A DNA stretch of 64,000 bases from WLMZ01 sp963732585. Lineage in GTDB: Bacteria > Actinomycetota > Acidimicrobiia > Acidimicrobiales > Ilumatobacteraceae. The first letter of the stretch is position 1. Each line of letters begins with the position of its first letter. The stretch is from assembly GCA_963732585.1 (NCBI GenBank), contig CAVSZY010000002.1, positions 62,001 to 126,000 on the forward strand, given 5' to 3'. The position numbers were made by a program, and so were the translations under genes. A model generated the notes under the pieces. It was given only the letters and a program-made list of their open reading frames with translations. It was not told where the DNA came from and made no database searches. Positions 45,622-53,403 of the stretch are shown here, in pieces.

Positions 45622-45900
45622 TTGGCGATGACGCCAGGCGACGCCGAAGCCGAAGCCGAAGCCGAAGCCGAAGCCGATCTTGGCCCACGACCGGGGCTCG
45701 CATGGAATCCAATCTTCGGCGCCATGTTCGTAACCGCTACCGGCCTGGCGATGATTATCCCCAACGTCGTCAGTATCGTTGGGCTCATGTCGCTTGGTGC
45801 GGCCCTCGGCGCGTCCGCTGAACGACGACTTCAGGTCCGACGCACTCGGACTCAGGCTGGGGGGTCGTCGAACTGCAGGCTGTCGCTGTCGCCAAGTTGG
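45622..45900 (+). pseudogene. possible relic of a membrane methyltransferase (isoprenylcysteine-methyltransferase-like)
   Basis: In the rightward frame, NPIFGAMFVTATGLAMIIPN then VVSIVGLMSLGAALG and LQVR resemble the NPIY...G..LLLPN...LQVR core of ICMT/phospholipid methyltransferase-like membrane enzymes. The following EEP motif is not found and there is no sensible start. The match is short, so this is a weak call. It occupies most of the 413 bp between the TRIC gene and the thioredoxin-fold gene. Confidence 0.3.
45643..45678 (+). repeat. hexanucleotide microsatellite (GCCGAA)5 GCCGAT
   Basis: Six tandem hexamers upstream of the TRIC gene. It is the third hexamer tract in the window, and the only one outside a confident gene. 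Confidence 0.9.
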
Positions 45901-45981
45901 CTCCTCGCCGAACGAAACATTCGAGAAACTTGTGGGCACCTGGAGATGACGCAGCGTCAGGCCCGCGATGATTGCCACTGT

Positions 45982-46518
45982 ATGAAACCTCGCCGAGCAC
46001 TATTGACTGCCGCGTCAGTGTTGGCGCTGGCGAACTGTGGAAGCACTAGCTCTCCTGCGGCCGAGCCCACACCAGCTGCACCCACTCAACCACCAGCCGC
46101 CTCCGCACGTACCGGCACTGCAGCCTTGAGCTTTAGTGCGCCGCTGCTTGGTGGAGGCACCTTTGAAGGCAGCTCCGTTGCTGGAACACCGACCGCCTTC
46201 TGGTTCTGGGCTCCTACTTGAAGCGTGTGCAATAGAGAAGCCCCTTCGGTCGAAGAGGCAGCACAAAAGTGGGCCGGCAAGGTCAATTTCATCGGTGTCG
46301 CCTGGGCGGGCTCCGACGCCTCATTCCAAGGATTCGTTGACAAGTACAACCTGAGCTTCCCGACGCTCAGCGACGATCCCGGCAACGTCTACCAACACTT
46401 CGAGGTACCAGCTCAACCAGCATTCGTCATCGTTGCGGCGGATGGGACCACTCAGGTGTTTCTTGGTGCCGTCGAAGCAGCAGTGTTGGACGATGCCCTG
46501 GCGAGCGTCACCGCATAG
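45982..46518 (+). CDS. exported thioredoxin-fold (TlpA/Mpt53-like) protein with in-frame TGA: candidate selenoprotein (UxxC)
   Basis: Read through one TGA, this is a 178-residue secreted thiol oxidoreductase. MKPRRALLTAASVLALANCG is a lipoprotein-like signal, residues 22-60 are a Pro/Ala linker, and the thioredoxin fold follows. The active site reads FWFWAPT-[TGA]-SVCNREAPS, so TGA (46219-46221) stands exactly for the first Cys of WAPxCxxC, at residue 80, with Cys83 intact. The frame then continues cleanly for 98 codons (VNFIGVAWAGSD, the cis-proline loop VPAQPAFVIV). A hairpin with a GGUC loop lies just after the TGA. The ccdA gene starts 2 bp after the TAG stop. Selenocysteine is the favoured reading; a Cys-to-stop mutation is the alternative. 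Confidence 0.7.
46226..46265 (+). promoter_or_regulatory. SECIS-like hairpin downstream of the in-frame TGA
   Basis: The outer stem is TGTGC (46226-46230) with GCACA (46261-46265). The inner stem is GCC (46240-46242) with GGC (46257-46259), one C-A mismatch, then CTTC (46244-46247) with GAAG (46252-46255). The apical loop is GGTC (46248-46251). Bacterial SelB-binding SECIS elements carry a G-U in a small apical loop, GGUC in E. coli fdhF, about 16-37 bases after the UGA; here the distance is 26. No bulged U is seen, and the match was judged by eye. Confidence 0.5.
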
Positions 46519-46520
46519 CC

Positions 46521-47381
46521 GTGCTTGCCGTCGAAGGCCGGTTTGCCTACAGCCTGCTGCTGGGGATCTTTGCTGCGGTCAACCCGTGTGGCTTCGTGAT
46601 GCTGCCGACATATCTGATGTACTTTTTGGGTTCTGAAGCCCAACAGACGGGATCGCGGCGCAAGAGCGTCGAACGAGCGCTCGTCGTCAGCGCCGCAACC
46701 TCGGCCGGGTTCCTTACCGTCTTCCTGATCGTCGGGACCATCGCTCGGCTCTTCACCGCCACTATTCAGGACAACGCGAAGTACGCGTCGCTGGTCATTG
46801 GCCTGCTGCTGATCGTTTTGGGCGGATTCATGCTTGCTGGCTGGAAACCGCCAATTGTGATGCCCCAACTCGGCGGTGGCGAGCAGCGAAAACGCACCGT
46901 GCGGTCAATGTTCGGGTTCGGTGTCGCCTACGCAGTTGCGTCGATTGGATGCACCATTGGGTTCTTGATCTCAGCGATTTTCGGGTCCTTCGGCACCAAC
47001 GGAGTGGCCAGCGGAGTGCTCAGCGTTGTCCTCTACGGTGTAGGGATGGCTTTGGTCGTGACTGCCCTGACGGTGACCTTGGCCTTCGCCAGCGGCGGGT
47101 TGCTGAAGGTGTTACGTGGCGGTCTGCGCTTTATGGATCGCGCCGCCGCGTTGTTCATCATTCTCACCGGTGTCTATTTGACCTGGTACTGGTACGGGGC
47201 CATCAGCGAACGCAGCGGCGACGCTGTCACCGGCAAAGTCGAGAGTTGGCAAAGCGATTTGACGACCTACCTGCAACGCCAGGGCGTGTGGAAAATCGGC
47301 CTCATTCTCGGCCTGGTAGTAGTGGCGGGGATTGGTTACGTCCTGCGCTCCCACCAAAGCTCCCGCGTTGGCGATCGTTAG
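46521..47381 (+). CDS. ccdA: CcdA-type membrane thiol-disulfide reductant carrier
   Basis: A 286-residue membrane protein with about six to seven hydrophobic helices. The two family cysteines are in NPCGFVMLP (helix 1) and SIGCTIGF (helix 4), the redox pair that moves electrons from cytoplasmic thioredoxin across the membrane. The GTG start is 2 bp after the stop of the thioredoxin-fold gene, so CcdA is the expected reductant of that protein. Mycobacteria pair Mpt53 with a CcdA homologue in the same order. Confidence 0.87.
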   Translation: MLAVEGRFAYSLLLGIFAAVNPCGFVMLPTYLMYFLGSEAQQTGSRRKSVERALVVSAATSAGFLTVFLIVGTIARLFTATIQDNAKYASLVIGLLLIVLGGFMLAGWKPPIVMPQLGGGEQRKRTVRSMFGFGVAYAVASIGCTIGFLISAIFGSFGTNGVASGVLSVVLYGVGMALVVTALTVTLAFASGGLLKVLRGGLRFMDRAAALFIILTGVYLTWYWYGAISERSGDAVTGKVESWQSDLTTYLQRQGVWKIGLILGLVVVAGIGYVLRSHQSSRVGDR

Positions 47382-47387
47382 CACTCA

Positions 47388-47487
47388 GCCCGGACACGCC
47401 GAAGACGAACACGCCGACATAGTCGAACCATCGCAGCAAGACCATCGAGACGACGTTCGATCCTACGGAATCAGGCAACTTCCTCAT
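47388..47487 (-). pseudogene. 5'-end relic of the TRIC-type gene
   Basis: Reverse-strand MVLLRWFDYVGVFVFGVSGL matches LAILRWFDYLGVFVFGLSGA of the intact TRIC protein at 44921-45568. The DNA is roughly 80% identical over about 85 bp (45505-45589 against 47388-47472), including the bases before the start codon. The rest of the gene is gone. Both copies face the same way, so they form direct repeats around the thioredoxin-fold/CcdA pair. Confidence 0.8.
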
Positions 47488-47507
47488 CGTCGCATTTGTA
47501 AATTAGA

Positions 47508-47538
47508 TGACATATCTACTAGATTAGATGATATGTCA
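47508..47538. promoter_or_regulatory. AT-rich inverted repeat (TGACATATC ... GATATGTCA)
   Basis: Two perfect 9-bp arms (47508-47516 and 47530-47538) separated by 13 bases, in unusually AT-rich sequence for this window. A direct repeat of TTAGATGA is superimposed. The right arm covers an ATG (47533) that opens a 28-codon frame (MSTLAKAVVVLSPFQLNHTA, then AAFVARVQS). It looks like the operator of a lost gene. Confidence 0.5.
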
Positions 47539-47615
47539 ACCTTAGCAAAGGCTGTCGTGGTCCTCTCACCTTTTCAGCTCAATCACACCGCTGCGTTCGT
47601 AGCGCGGGTCCAGTC

Positions 47616-47853
47616 GTGACCGCGTTCGTCGAACCCGTCGTCGCCTGGCGCGGCGGCGACGTTGAGGGGCCGTTGGTGGTGCTGTTGCACGGCCGCGGTT
47701 CGAACGAGCAGGAGATCGTCGCCCTCGTCGGCCGACGGGGTGCTGGTTGTGATCGGACTTGATGCCGTCGCCACCACGTGGACGCAGGCCGAGGTCGACG
47801 CATTCGTCGACGACCTCGCCAACCGTTTCGAAGCGGCCGCCACAGCCGACTGA
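47616..47853 (+). pseudogene. relics: esterase N-terminus and an unrelated C-terminal fragment
   Basis: From GTG 47616 (overlapping the stop of the 28-codon frame), PLVVLLHGRGSNEQEIVALV is the opening of a phospholipase/carboxylesterase of the alpha/beta-hydrolase fold. It breaks off after about 40 residues. In another frame, DGVLVVIGLDAVATTWTQAE then VDAFVDDLANRFEAAA to the TGA at 47853 looks like the C-terminal end of an acyltransferase or condensation-type domain. Neither is functional. The remaining sequence to 48095 shows no gene. Confidence 0.5.
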
Positions 47854-48095
47854 TCCCACCCCCGACACGTACGGTCCCTTCGCATCTGGGTGCAGCGCAC
47901 CAAGGGCGGAGCTGGCCTGCCCGTCGAACAATAGCCACCACCGGGCAGGGCTTTGTGTTGCCTCTGTCCTGTTGAATCGATATCGACGTCAACATTGGCA
48001 TTAGACTGCCAGGGCCGCTACACGATGGCATCGGCAGACCATGGTTGACGCTGCCTACTGACAAATCGACGTGACATCCCGGAGGTCCCTATCAC

Positions 48096-48599
48096 ATGAA
48101 CGACGACACGATTGAAGCGTTGCTGCGCCGGGTGCAGCGACTCGAAGACGAGGCGGAGATTCGTCGCCTGGTAATGACCTACGGGCCATGCGCTGACGCC
48201 GGCATGGCTGCCGCTGCGGGCCAACTCTGGATCGAAGACGGCGAGTATGACTGGGACGCAACTGGCACGCCCTACATCGGCGGTGCCAGCGTGGAAGCAA
48301 TGCTGCGGACCGACGCTCATCTTGGCTTGATCGGCGCCGGTGCGGCACACTTCGCCGGGCCGCTGCTGATCAGAGTCAGCGATGACACAGCAACCGCGGT
48401 CAACTATTCCCTGATCATGCGCCGCGACGAGCAACGCTTCTACCTGTGGCGCGTCAGCGCGGTGCGTTGGGACCTGGAACGGCTCGACTCGACGTGGCGG
48501 GTGCGGCGACGCACGAATCGGCTCCTCGACGAGTCCGGCGCTGGCCGCGACCTGTTTGCCGACACACTGACGCAGCTCGCGAGCGAAGGATCGCTATGA
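48096..48599 (+). CDS. SnoaL-like / NTF2-fold protein
   Basis: A 167-residue protein: VQRLEDEAEIRRLVMTYGPC then AAGQLWIEDGEYDWD and WRVRRRTNRLLD fit the SnoaL_4 branch of the NTF2 fold. Members include dehydratases and steroid isomerases, or binding proteins without catalysis. GGAGGT lies 10 bases before the ATG. The stop overlaps the start of the SDR (ATGA), so the two act together. Confidence 0.82.
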   Translation: MNDDTIEALLRRVQRLEDEAEIRRLVMTYGPCADAGMAAAAGQLWIEDGEYDWDATGTPYIGGASVEAMLRTDAHLGLIGAGAAHFAGPLLIRVSDDTATAVNYSLIMRRDEQRFYLWRVSAVRWDLERLDSTWRVRRRTNRLLDESGAGRDLFADTLTQLASEGSL

Positions 48600-49378
48600 C
48601 TGGACGACTTGACGGAAAGGTAGCGATCATCACCGGAGCCAGCAGCGGGCTTGGCCCTGTGATGGGGGCGATGTTCGCTCGAGAAGGCGCCAAGGTGCTC
48701 TTGGCCGCCCGGCGCGAGGACCTCGTCGCGCAGGCCGCGCACGCCGCTGGCCCGGATGTCATCGGGATGCGCGCTGATGTCACGGTCGAAGCCGACGTCG
48801 TCGCGATGGTCGAGAGGGCGGTCAACGAGTTTGGACATGTCGACATCATGTGCAACAACGCCGCCGCACCTGGCCAGGACCTGTGGATTTGGGAACAGAC
48901 ACTCGAGAACTGGAACGCCACGCTGGCCATCGACAGCACTGCGGCCATGCTCTGCACCCGCGAAGTTCTGCGCCAATCGATGCTCGAGCGGCGCTGCGGC
49001 GTCATTCTCAACTTCTCGTCGACGGCGGCGTACAACGGGATGGTCCGCAAGAGCCACTACGTGACGGCCAAGGCGTCGCTGCGGGCCTTCACCAAGGCTG
49101 TGGCGCTAGAGGTCGGCCAACACGGCATCCGTTGCAACTGCATCGTGCCCGGCAGCATCGACACTGAACTGTGGCGAAACTGGGTCAGGCGTATGGCTAA
49201 TGAACAGGGTGTCGACTATGAAACTCAGCGCGCCAAGGCTCTTCAAAACGTCGCCTTGCGCGACATCTCATCGAGTGAAGACGTCGCCCGGCTGGCGCTG
49301 TTCCTGGCCAGCGATGAAAGTCGCACGATCACCGGCCAATCGATCCCGGTCGACGCCGGTGGAGTCATGCAGGGCTGA
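48596..49378 (+). CDS. SDR oxidoreductase
   Basis: A 260-residue SDR: TGASSGLGPVMGAMF, CNNAAAPG in the NNAG position, an NFSSTAAYNG strand, catalytic HYVTAKA and the C-terminal TGQSIPVDAGG. SnoaL-SDR pairs are common in actinobacterial sterol and polyketide catabolism. The gene ends convergent with the broken Rieske gene. Confidence 0.85.
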   Translation: MTGRLDGKVAIITGASSGLGPVMGAMFAREGAKVLLAARREDLVAQAAHAAGPDVIGMRADVTVEADVVAMVERAVNEFGHVDIMCNNAAAPGQDLWIWEQTLENWNATLAIDSTAAMLCTREVLRQSMLERRCGVILNFSSTAAYNGMVRKSHYVTAKASLRAFTKAVALEVGQHGIRCNCIVPGSIDTELWRNWVRRMANEQGVDYETQRAKALQNVALRDISSSEDVARLALFLASDESRTITGQSIPVDAGGVMQG

Positions 49379-49387
49379 CACCCAGGC

Positions 49388-50074
49388 TCAGCCAGCGAAC
49401 GACGCGGCCGGTTGTGTCGGAATTTCGCGGTCGGCATCACCTGCCAGATCGGCCAGGATCTGACGGTGGGCCGCCTGGCAGCCGATCTCGTTTCGACCGA
49501 GAATCACGTCGGTGCGCCCCGCGGCGAGACCCTGCCCGCAACGTTCGAGATCGAGGACGCCATTCGGGTCGCGCAACGCCCATACGAATCCATGACGTTC
49601 TTCGCTCGGAAGTTCGACCAGACCAAGCTCGGCAATATCGACGTCGTCGAAGCACTCACGCCCCGGCAGGCCAACCAACGACCCTGAAGTGTCGTAGACC
49701 CAGTTGTGATAGGGGCAGGTGAAACGGCGTTCGCAGCCCGAACCCTGGACAACCACGGCCCCGCGATGACGGCAAGCGTTGAGCAAAACCCGCGCTCGTC
49801 CGTCGCCGCCGCGCACCACCAGGACAGGTCTGTCGACAAGTTGCAGAGTGAGATAATCGCCTGAATCGGAGATCGCCCTACTTGGCGTCACCAGCAGCGG
49901 CGCGGAGAACTATGTGCGAAGTTCGACAGCCTGGATCGCCGGGTCGGTGTAGTTGGCGTTCGGGATTCGTAGCGTCGACGGTGCCATGTCGCCGACGCCG
50001 GATTTCCCGGCCGCGTGAATCCGTGGGAGACGTCGCACCGCCGGCGGTGGAATCGGCGTGAACAAGAACTCCAT
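49388..50074 (-). pseudogene. Rieske oxygenase alpha-subunit gene with in-frame amber stop, C-terminus lost
   Basis: From ATG 50074 the frame reads IPNANYTDPAIQAVELRT, a TAG at 49910-49912, and then in the same frame FSAPLLVTPSRAISDSGDYL, the Rieske motif CRHRGAVVVQGSGCERRFTC (with PYHNW next) and a short helix-rich end at 49388. Family members run about 400 residues; here the catalytic iron domain is missing entirely. With both a nonsense codon and a truncation, it is a real pseudogene. Confidence 0.75.
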
Positions 50075-50098
50075 ACGATGACCTTTCGAGCCGAAGCG

Positions 50099-51259
50099 CT
50101 AATCGAACGGGTTGAGACGGTTGGCGACGATCCACATTGAAAAATACTGGCTTTGAGCGCCGTAGGCCATGGCCAACGCGACCTTCGCCCCGTCGACTTG
50201 ATGCTCGCCCGCCTGGCCACGCACCTGGTTTGCCGCCTCTGCAAAGCGCAGCAGGCCGGAGGCACCGATCGGGTTTGTCGACAGCACCCCACCCGAACAG
50301 TTGACAGGGAACGAACCACCGAGTTCGGTCGCCCCGGAATCGACCATCCGCCAACCACCGCCCTCGTCGGCGAGGTGGTGGGCTTCCAGCCAGATCGGCT
50401 CGTGCCACGAGAAGGGAACGTACAACTCGGCCATGTCGATCTGCTCGCGGGGCCGCGAGATCCCCGCCTGGCGGTACACGTCATCGGCACATGTCAGGCA
50501 CGCCTGTGGCCTGACCGGATCGCGTCCGGCGAAGCTCCCCGGCTCGCTGCGAGACGACGTCGCCAAGATCCACGCTGGACGGCGGCCTGCCGCTTCAGCA
50601 GCACGTGCCCCATCCTCATCGGCGATCACCACAGCACACGCGCCATCCGACGACGGGCACGACTCGAGATAGCGCAACGGGTCCCACATCATGTGCGAAG
50701 CGCGAACCGTCTCGATCGAAATGTCTGGGATTCGCAAATGCGCGTACGGATTCTTCAACGCGTTCAAGCGGTCCTTGACCGCGACCTTCCAGCCGATGTG
50801 CTCGGGAGCCTTGCTGCGATGAATGTACGAGCGCAGGAACGGCGCAAACGAGCCACCCGCGCCCAACGACGCGCTGCGGCCGCTGCCGAGCGCAAACTGG
50901 GCGTTTCCTTCGGACTGCTTCTCGAAGGCGACCGCAAGCACCGTTCGGTGTTTGCCGGCTTGCACGTGCGACGCGGCGACGATTCCCGTCGTACCGCCCA
51001 CCGATCCGGCGGTGTGCACCCGAAACATCGGCTTGCCCGTCGCCCCGAGTGCGTCAGCCAGGTACAGCTCGGGTTTCATGACGCCCTCGAACAAGTCCGG
51101 AGCCTTACCGAGAATCACGGCATCGATATCGGCCATAGTCAGATGAGCGTCGTCGAGCGCACGGAACACGGCCTCACGGACGAGACCACCGAGCGACACG
51201 TCGCGTCGGCGCGACTTGTGATGTGTCTGGCCAACGCCCACGACCGCACAAGCCCTCAC
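50099..51259 (-). CDS. thiolase-fold protein (lipid-transfer/Ltp type), nucleophile missing
   Basis: A 386-residue thiolase-fold protein. AVVGVGQTHHKSRRRDVSLG opens it, and the C-terminal FPVNCSGGVLSTNPIGASG is retained. Where thiolases have the acyl-binding cysteine (NACASG), it reads VHTAGSVGGTTG. Cys-less members such as Ltp2 are retro-aldolases or hydratase partners working with a DUF35 protein, and a DUF35 gene lies two genes upstream. The GTG start overlaps the stop of the next thiolase-fold gene (GTGA). Confidence 0.82.
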   Translation of the reverse strand: MRACAVVGVGQTHHKSRRRDVSLGGLVREAVFRALDDAHLTMADIDAVILGKAPDLFEGVMKPELYLADALGATGKPMFRVHTAGSVGGTTGIVAASHVQAGKHRTVLAVAFEKQSEGNAQFALGSGRSASLGAGGSFAPFLRSYIHRSKAPEHIGWKVAVKDRLNALKNPYAHLRIPDISIETVRASHMMWDPLRYLESCPSSDGACAVVIADEDGARAAEAAGRRPAWILATSSRSEPGSFAGRDPVRPQACLTCADDVYRQAGISRPREQIDMAELYVPFSWHEPIWLEAHHLADEGGGWRMVDSGATELGGSFPVNCSGGVLSTNPIGASGLLRFAEAANQVRGQAGEHQVDGAKVALAMAYGAQSQYFSMWIVANRLNPFD

Positions 51260-52314
51260 GAGTTACCCCCGGTTACGGTCGTCGCGCCTGTCGGCTCGGC
51301 GCCCAATACACAGATCAAATTCTGTTGCAGGCACGGCCCGCTGGTGGCGTGGGCCAACGCCCGATTGCCGCCGTTGAAGATGTGTTCGGCGGCGTAACCG
51401 ATGCGGCACAACCCCGTCGCCATGATCGGGTTCGCCTTCAGCGCGCCTCCCGATGCGTTGACCTGCACCTGGGAACCAAGGCCGAGCACGTGACGTAACA
51501 GCAATTCCTCGTGTGAGAACGAGGCCTGCAACTCGCCAACCTCGATCGGCGGACCGTGACCGAGCCCAGCCTCGAGCGCCGCTCGGCGAGTCGATGACGA
51601 ATCGTCCAGTCGGCGAAACGCCGGGTTGTGACATTCGCTGCGATGGTCAAAGCCGGTGATGTAGGCGGGTCGCGCCACCAGTTGCCGAGCGCGCGGACCG
51701 ACCGCTAGCACCATCGCCGATGCGCCGTCAGTTATGGGCGGCACGTCGTGGCGACGCAGCGGCTGACGGATATAGGGCTCGGCCAACAGATCCTCTACGC
51801 GCCCTTTCCCTCTCGAACGAATCGCCACCTCGGCCATCGCCCGCTCATCAGCGATTCCGGCAGCGATCAGTGCCCGGGCCTGCAGTGCCGCGAAGGTCAG
51901 CAGATCAACACCCAGAGGGGCAAGCACGTAGGGATCCATTTCCATGGGATAGATCAGTGTTGGGTCGGCCGTCGAGGATCGGCCCGACCCGGTAACAACG
52001 GCAATTTCGATGTCGCCCTCGTGTAAACGCAACCACGCTTCGTACAAGGCCCACGCGCCATCCATCTCCACGTGCGAATCCTGTTTGGGGGGCCACGCTC
52101 CGATCGTGTCGAGGTTGAACACAAACGAGAAGGCCTGGCCGGTGATGTAGTCGCACGACCCGAGGCACGTGAAATCGACGTCGGCGCGGGTCAGCCCGAG
52201 CGGGGTGAGCGCATCGGTGATCACTTGCATCAGCATCTGTGCTTCCGTCTGATCCGTGCGGCGCTCCATCGGGCTTTGTGCCCAGCCGATCACTGCGATA
52301 TCGCCACTGGTCAT
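51256..52314 (-). CDS. thiolase-fold protein (lipid-transfer type)
   Basis: A 352-residue thiolase-fold protein beginning IAVIGWAQSPMERRTDQTEA and ending with the GGNRALAHATSGPCLQQN region. The nucleophile position reads VEMDGAWAL, again without cysteine. With the overlapping 386-residue partner it probably forms a hetero-oligomer, as Ltp-type pairs do. Two bp separate it from the tandem DUF35 gene upstream. The substrate is unknown. Confidence 0.8.
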   Translation of the reverse strand: MTSGDIAVIGWAQSPMERRTDQTEAQMLMQVITDALTPLGLTRADVDFTCLGSCDYITGQAFSFVFNLDTIGAWPPKQDSHVEMDGAWALYEAWLRLHEGDIEIAVVTGSGRSSTADPTLIYPMEMDPYVLAPLGVDLLTFAALQARALIAAGIADERAMAEVAIRSRGKGRVEDLLAEPYIRQPLRRHDVPPITDGASAMVLAVGPRARQLVARPAYITGFDHRSECHNPAFRRLDDSSSTRRAALEAGLGHGPPIEVGELQASFSHEELLLRHVLGLGSQVQVNASGGALKANPIMATGLCRIGYAAEHIFNGGNRALAHATSGPCLQQNLICVLGAEPTGATTVTGGNS

Positions 52315-52316
52315 GT

Positions 52317-53303
52317 TTAGAAGATCCGGTTCACGAGGTCGGGGTCGTCGATGTCTGGCTCACCGTTGGGCATCCAGCCGACAAGACTGCCCGTCGGCCG
52401 ACCGATGCCACTGAACCCGTCTGCTTCGCCGGGTGACGCCCACACGGCGCTCACCCGCATACCGACACGCAGCGCGGCCGTCGGTAACTCGACGACCTGC
52501 TGGTAGGTCATCATCACGTCGCACTCGTCGAGCAGCACGAACACGCAGGCAAATGGCTCGGTTTCGCTCTGTCCCGGGTATTGCACCGGCGTGACCACGA
52601 CAAAGTTCGTCACCGTGCCGCGGCTGGGCAAGTCGATCTCATCGGGCGGACCGAGCTCGATTCCATCGACTGCGCAGTAGGGCCGGTCGCTGCCGACTGT
52701 GATCCGCGTACAGACCGGGCAACGCAGCCCAATGAGGCGGCGCTCGCGGCTTGCATCACGCGCCCGGTCGGCCATCTCCGGCACCGGGTTACGGTAGGAG
52801 ATCGAGGCGTCGTAGGCCATCATCTCCACCGGTAGGGCCGACGGCCCAAGGTCGTCACCCTCGACGGTTGGCGTCTCCCCTGGAACGAAACAGCAGATGT
52901 CGGTGATGTGTCCGATCCGCTTGCCGCGCCAGCGAGGCGCAACCCGCATCCCGTCGAACATCGCCGAATGCGACCCGGCGTCGACGGCGTGCAGCAATGA
53001 CGTCGTCGCTCCATCGAGGCGCAGATAGGCGAAGGCAAACGGACGGTCGAGCGGATGCTGGACACTCGGCTCCGGCACCCACGTCCACGACTCGACGGAT
53101 GCCGCCGGGCCGACCTCGACCAACGCGGCGGTCAATGGCGCACCGGTGGCCGGGTTCCACTCCATCGGCGGCACAAGCACCGCTTCGTCGCACGGCGAGG
53201 CGAGGATTCGTTTGTCGGCGAGCGCTGTCATAAACGCGCCGATAATCGGGCCGAGCGAACGCTGGTACGGGAACGAGATGGTGCTCTCGATAAACCGCGT
53301 CAT
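52317..53303 (-). CDS. tandem DUF35 (OB-fold / Zn-ribbon) protein
   Basis: A 328-residue protein with two OB-fold DUF35 units. The first (about 1-150: LVPPMEWNPATGAPL, WTWVPEP, FAFAYLRLDGATTSLLHAVD) lacks the zinc ribbon; the second (about 185-328) has CPVCTRITVGSDRPYCAVDG followed by FVVVTPVQYPGQSETEPFAC. Such proteins supply the acyl-CoA-binding half of Ltp-type lyases and hydratases. The ATG at 53303 is chosen for GGAG upstream and the FIESTISFPYQRSLGP start. Confidence 0.8.
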   Translation of the reverse strand: MTRFIESTISFPYQRSLGPIIGAFMTALADKRILASPCDEAVLVPPMEWNPATGAPLTAALVEVGPAASVESWTWVPEPSVQHPLDRPFAFAYLRLDGATTSLLHAVDAGSHSAMFDGMRVAPRWRGKRIGHITDICCFVPGETPTVEGDDLGPSALPVEMMAYDASISYRNPVPEMADRARDASRERRLIGLRCPVCTRITVGSDRPYCAVDGIELGPPDEIDLPSRGTVTNFVVVTPVQYPGQSETEPFACVFVLLDECDVMMTYQQVVELPTAALRVGMRVSAVWASPGEADGFSGIGRPTGSLVGWMPNGEPDIDDPDLVNRIF

Positions 53304-53342
53304 ACGGAAATCTCCGAACTCTTCATCTACTCTCAACCTTAA

Positions 53343-53358
53343 CTGACGCCGACGTCGA
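53343..53358. promoter_or_regulatory. operator-like site CTGACGCCGACGTCGA
   Basis: Part of an 18-bp element, ACTGACGCCGACGTCGAA, that differs at only two bases from the one at 57384-57401. Read on the other strand it fits T[TC]GAC-N6-GTCA[AG]. It lies between the divergent DUF35 gene and acyl-CoA synthetase gene. Confidence 0.55.
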
Positions 53359-53403
53359 AATCAAAGAGAAGGCGGTCTATGCTTCCCGCAGGAGGCACCC
53401 CGA

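Noticed and set aside
49910..49912. In-frame TAG in the Rieske gene as pyrrolysine or readthrough
   Set aside because: The gene also lacks its catalytic domain and no pylT/pylS context is visible; ordinary pseudogene is simpler.
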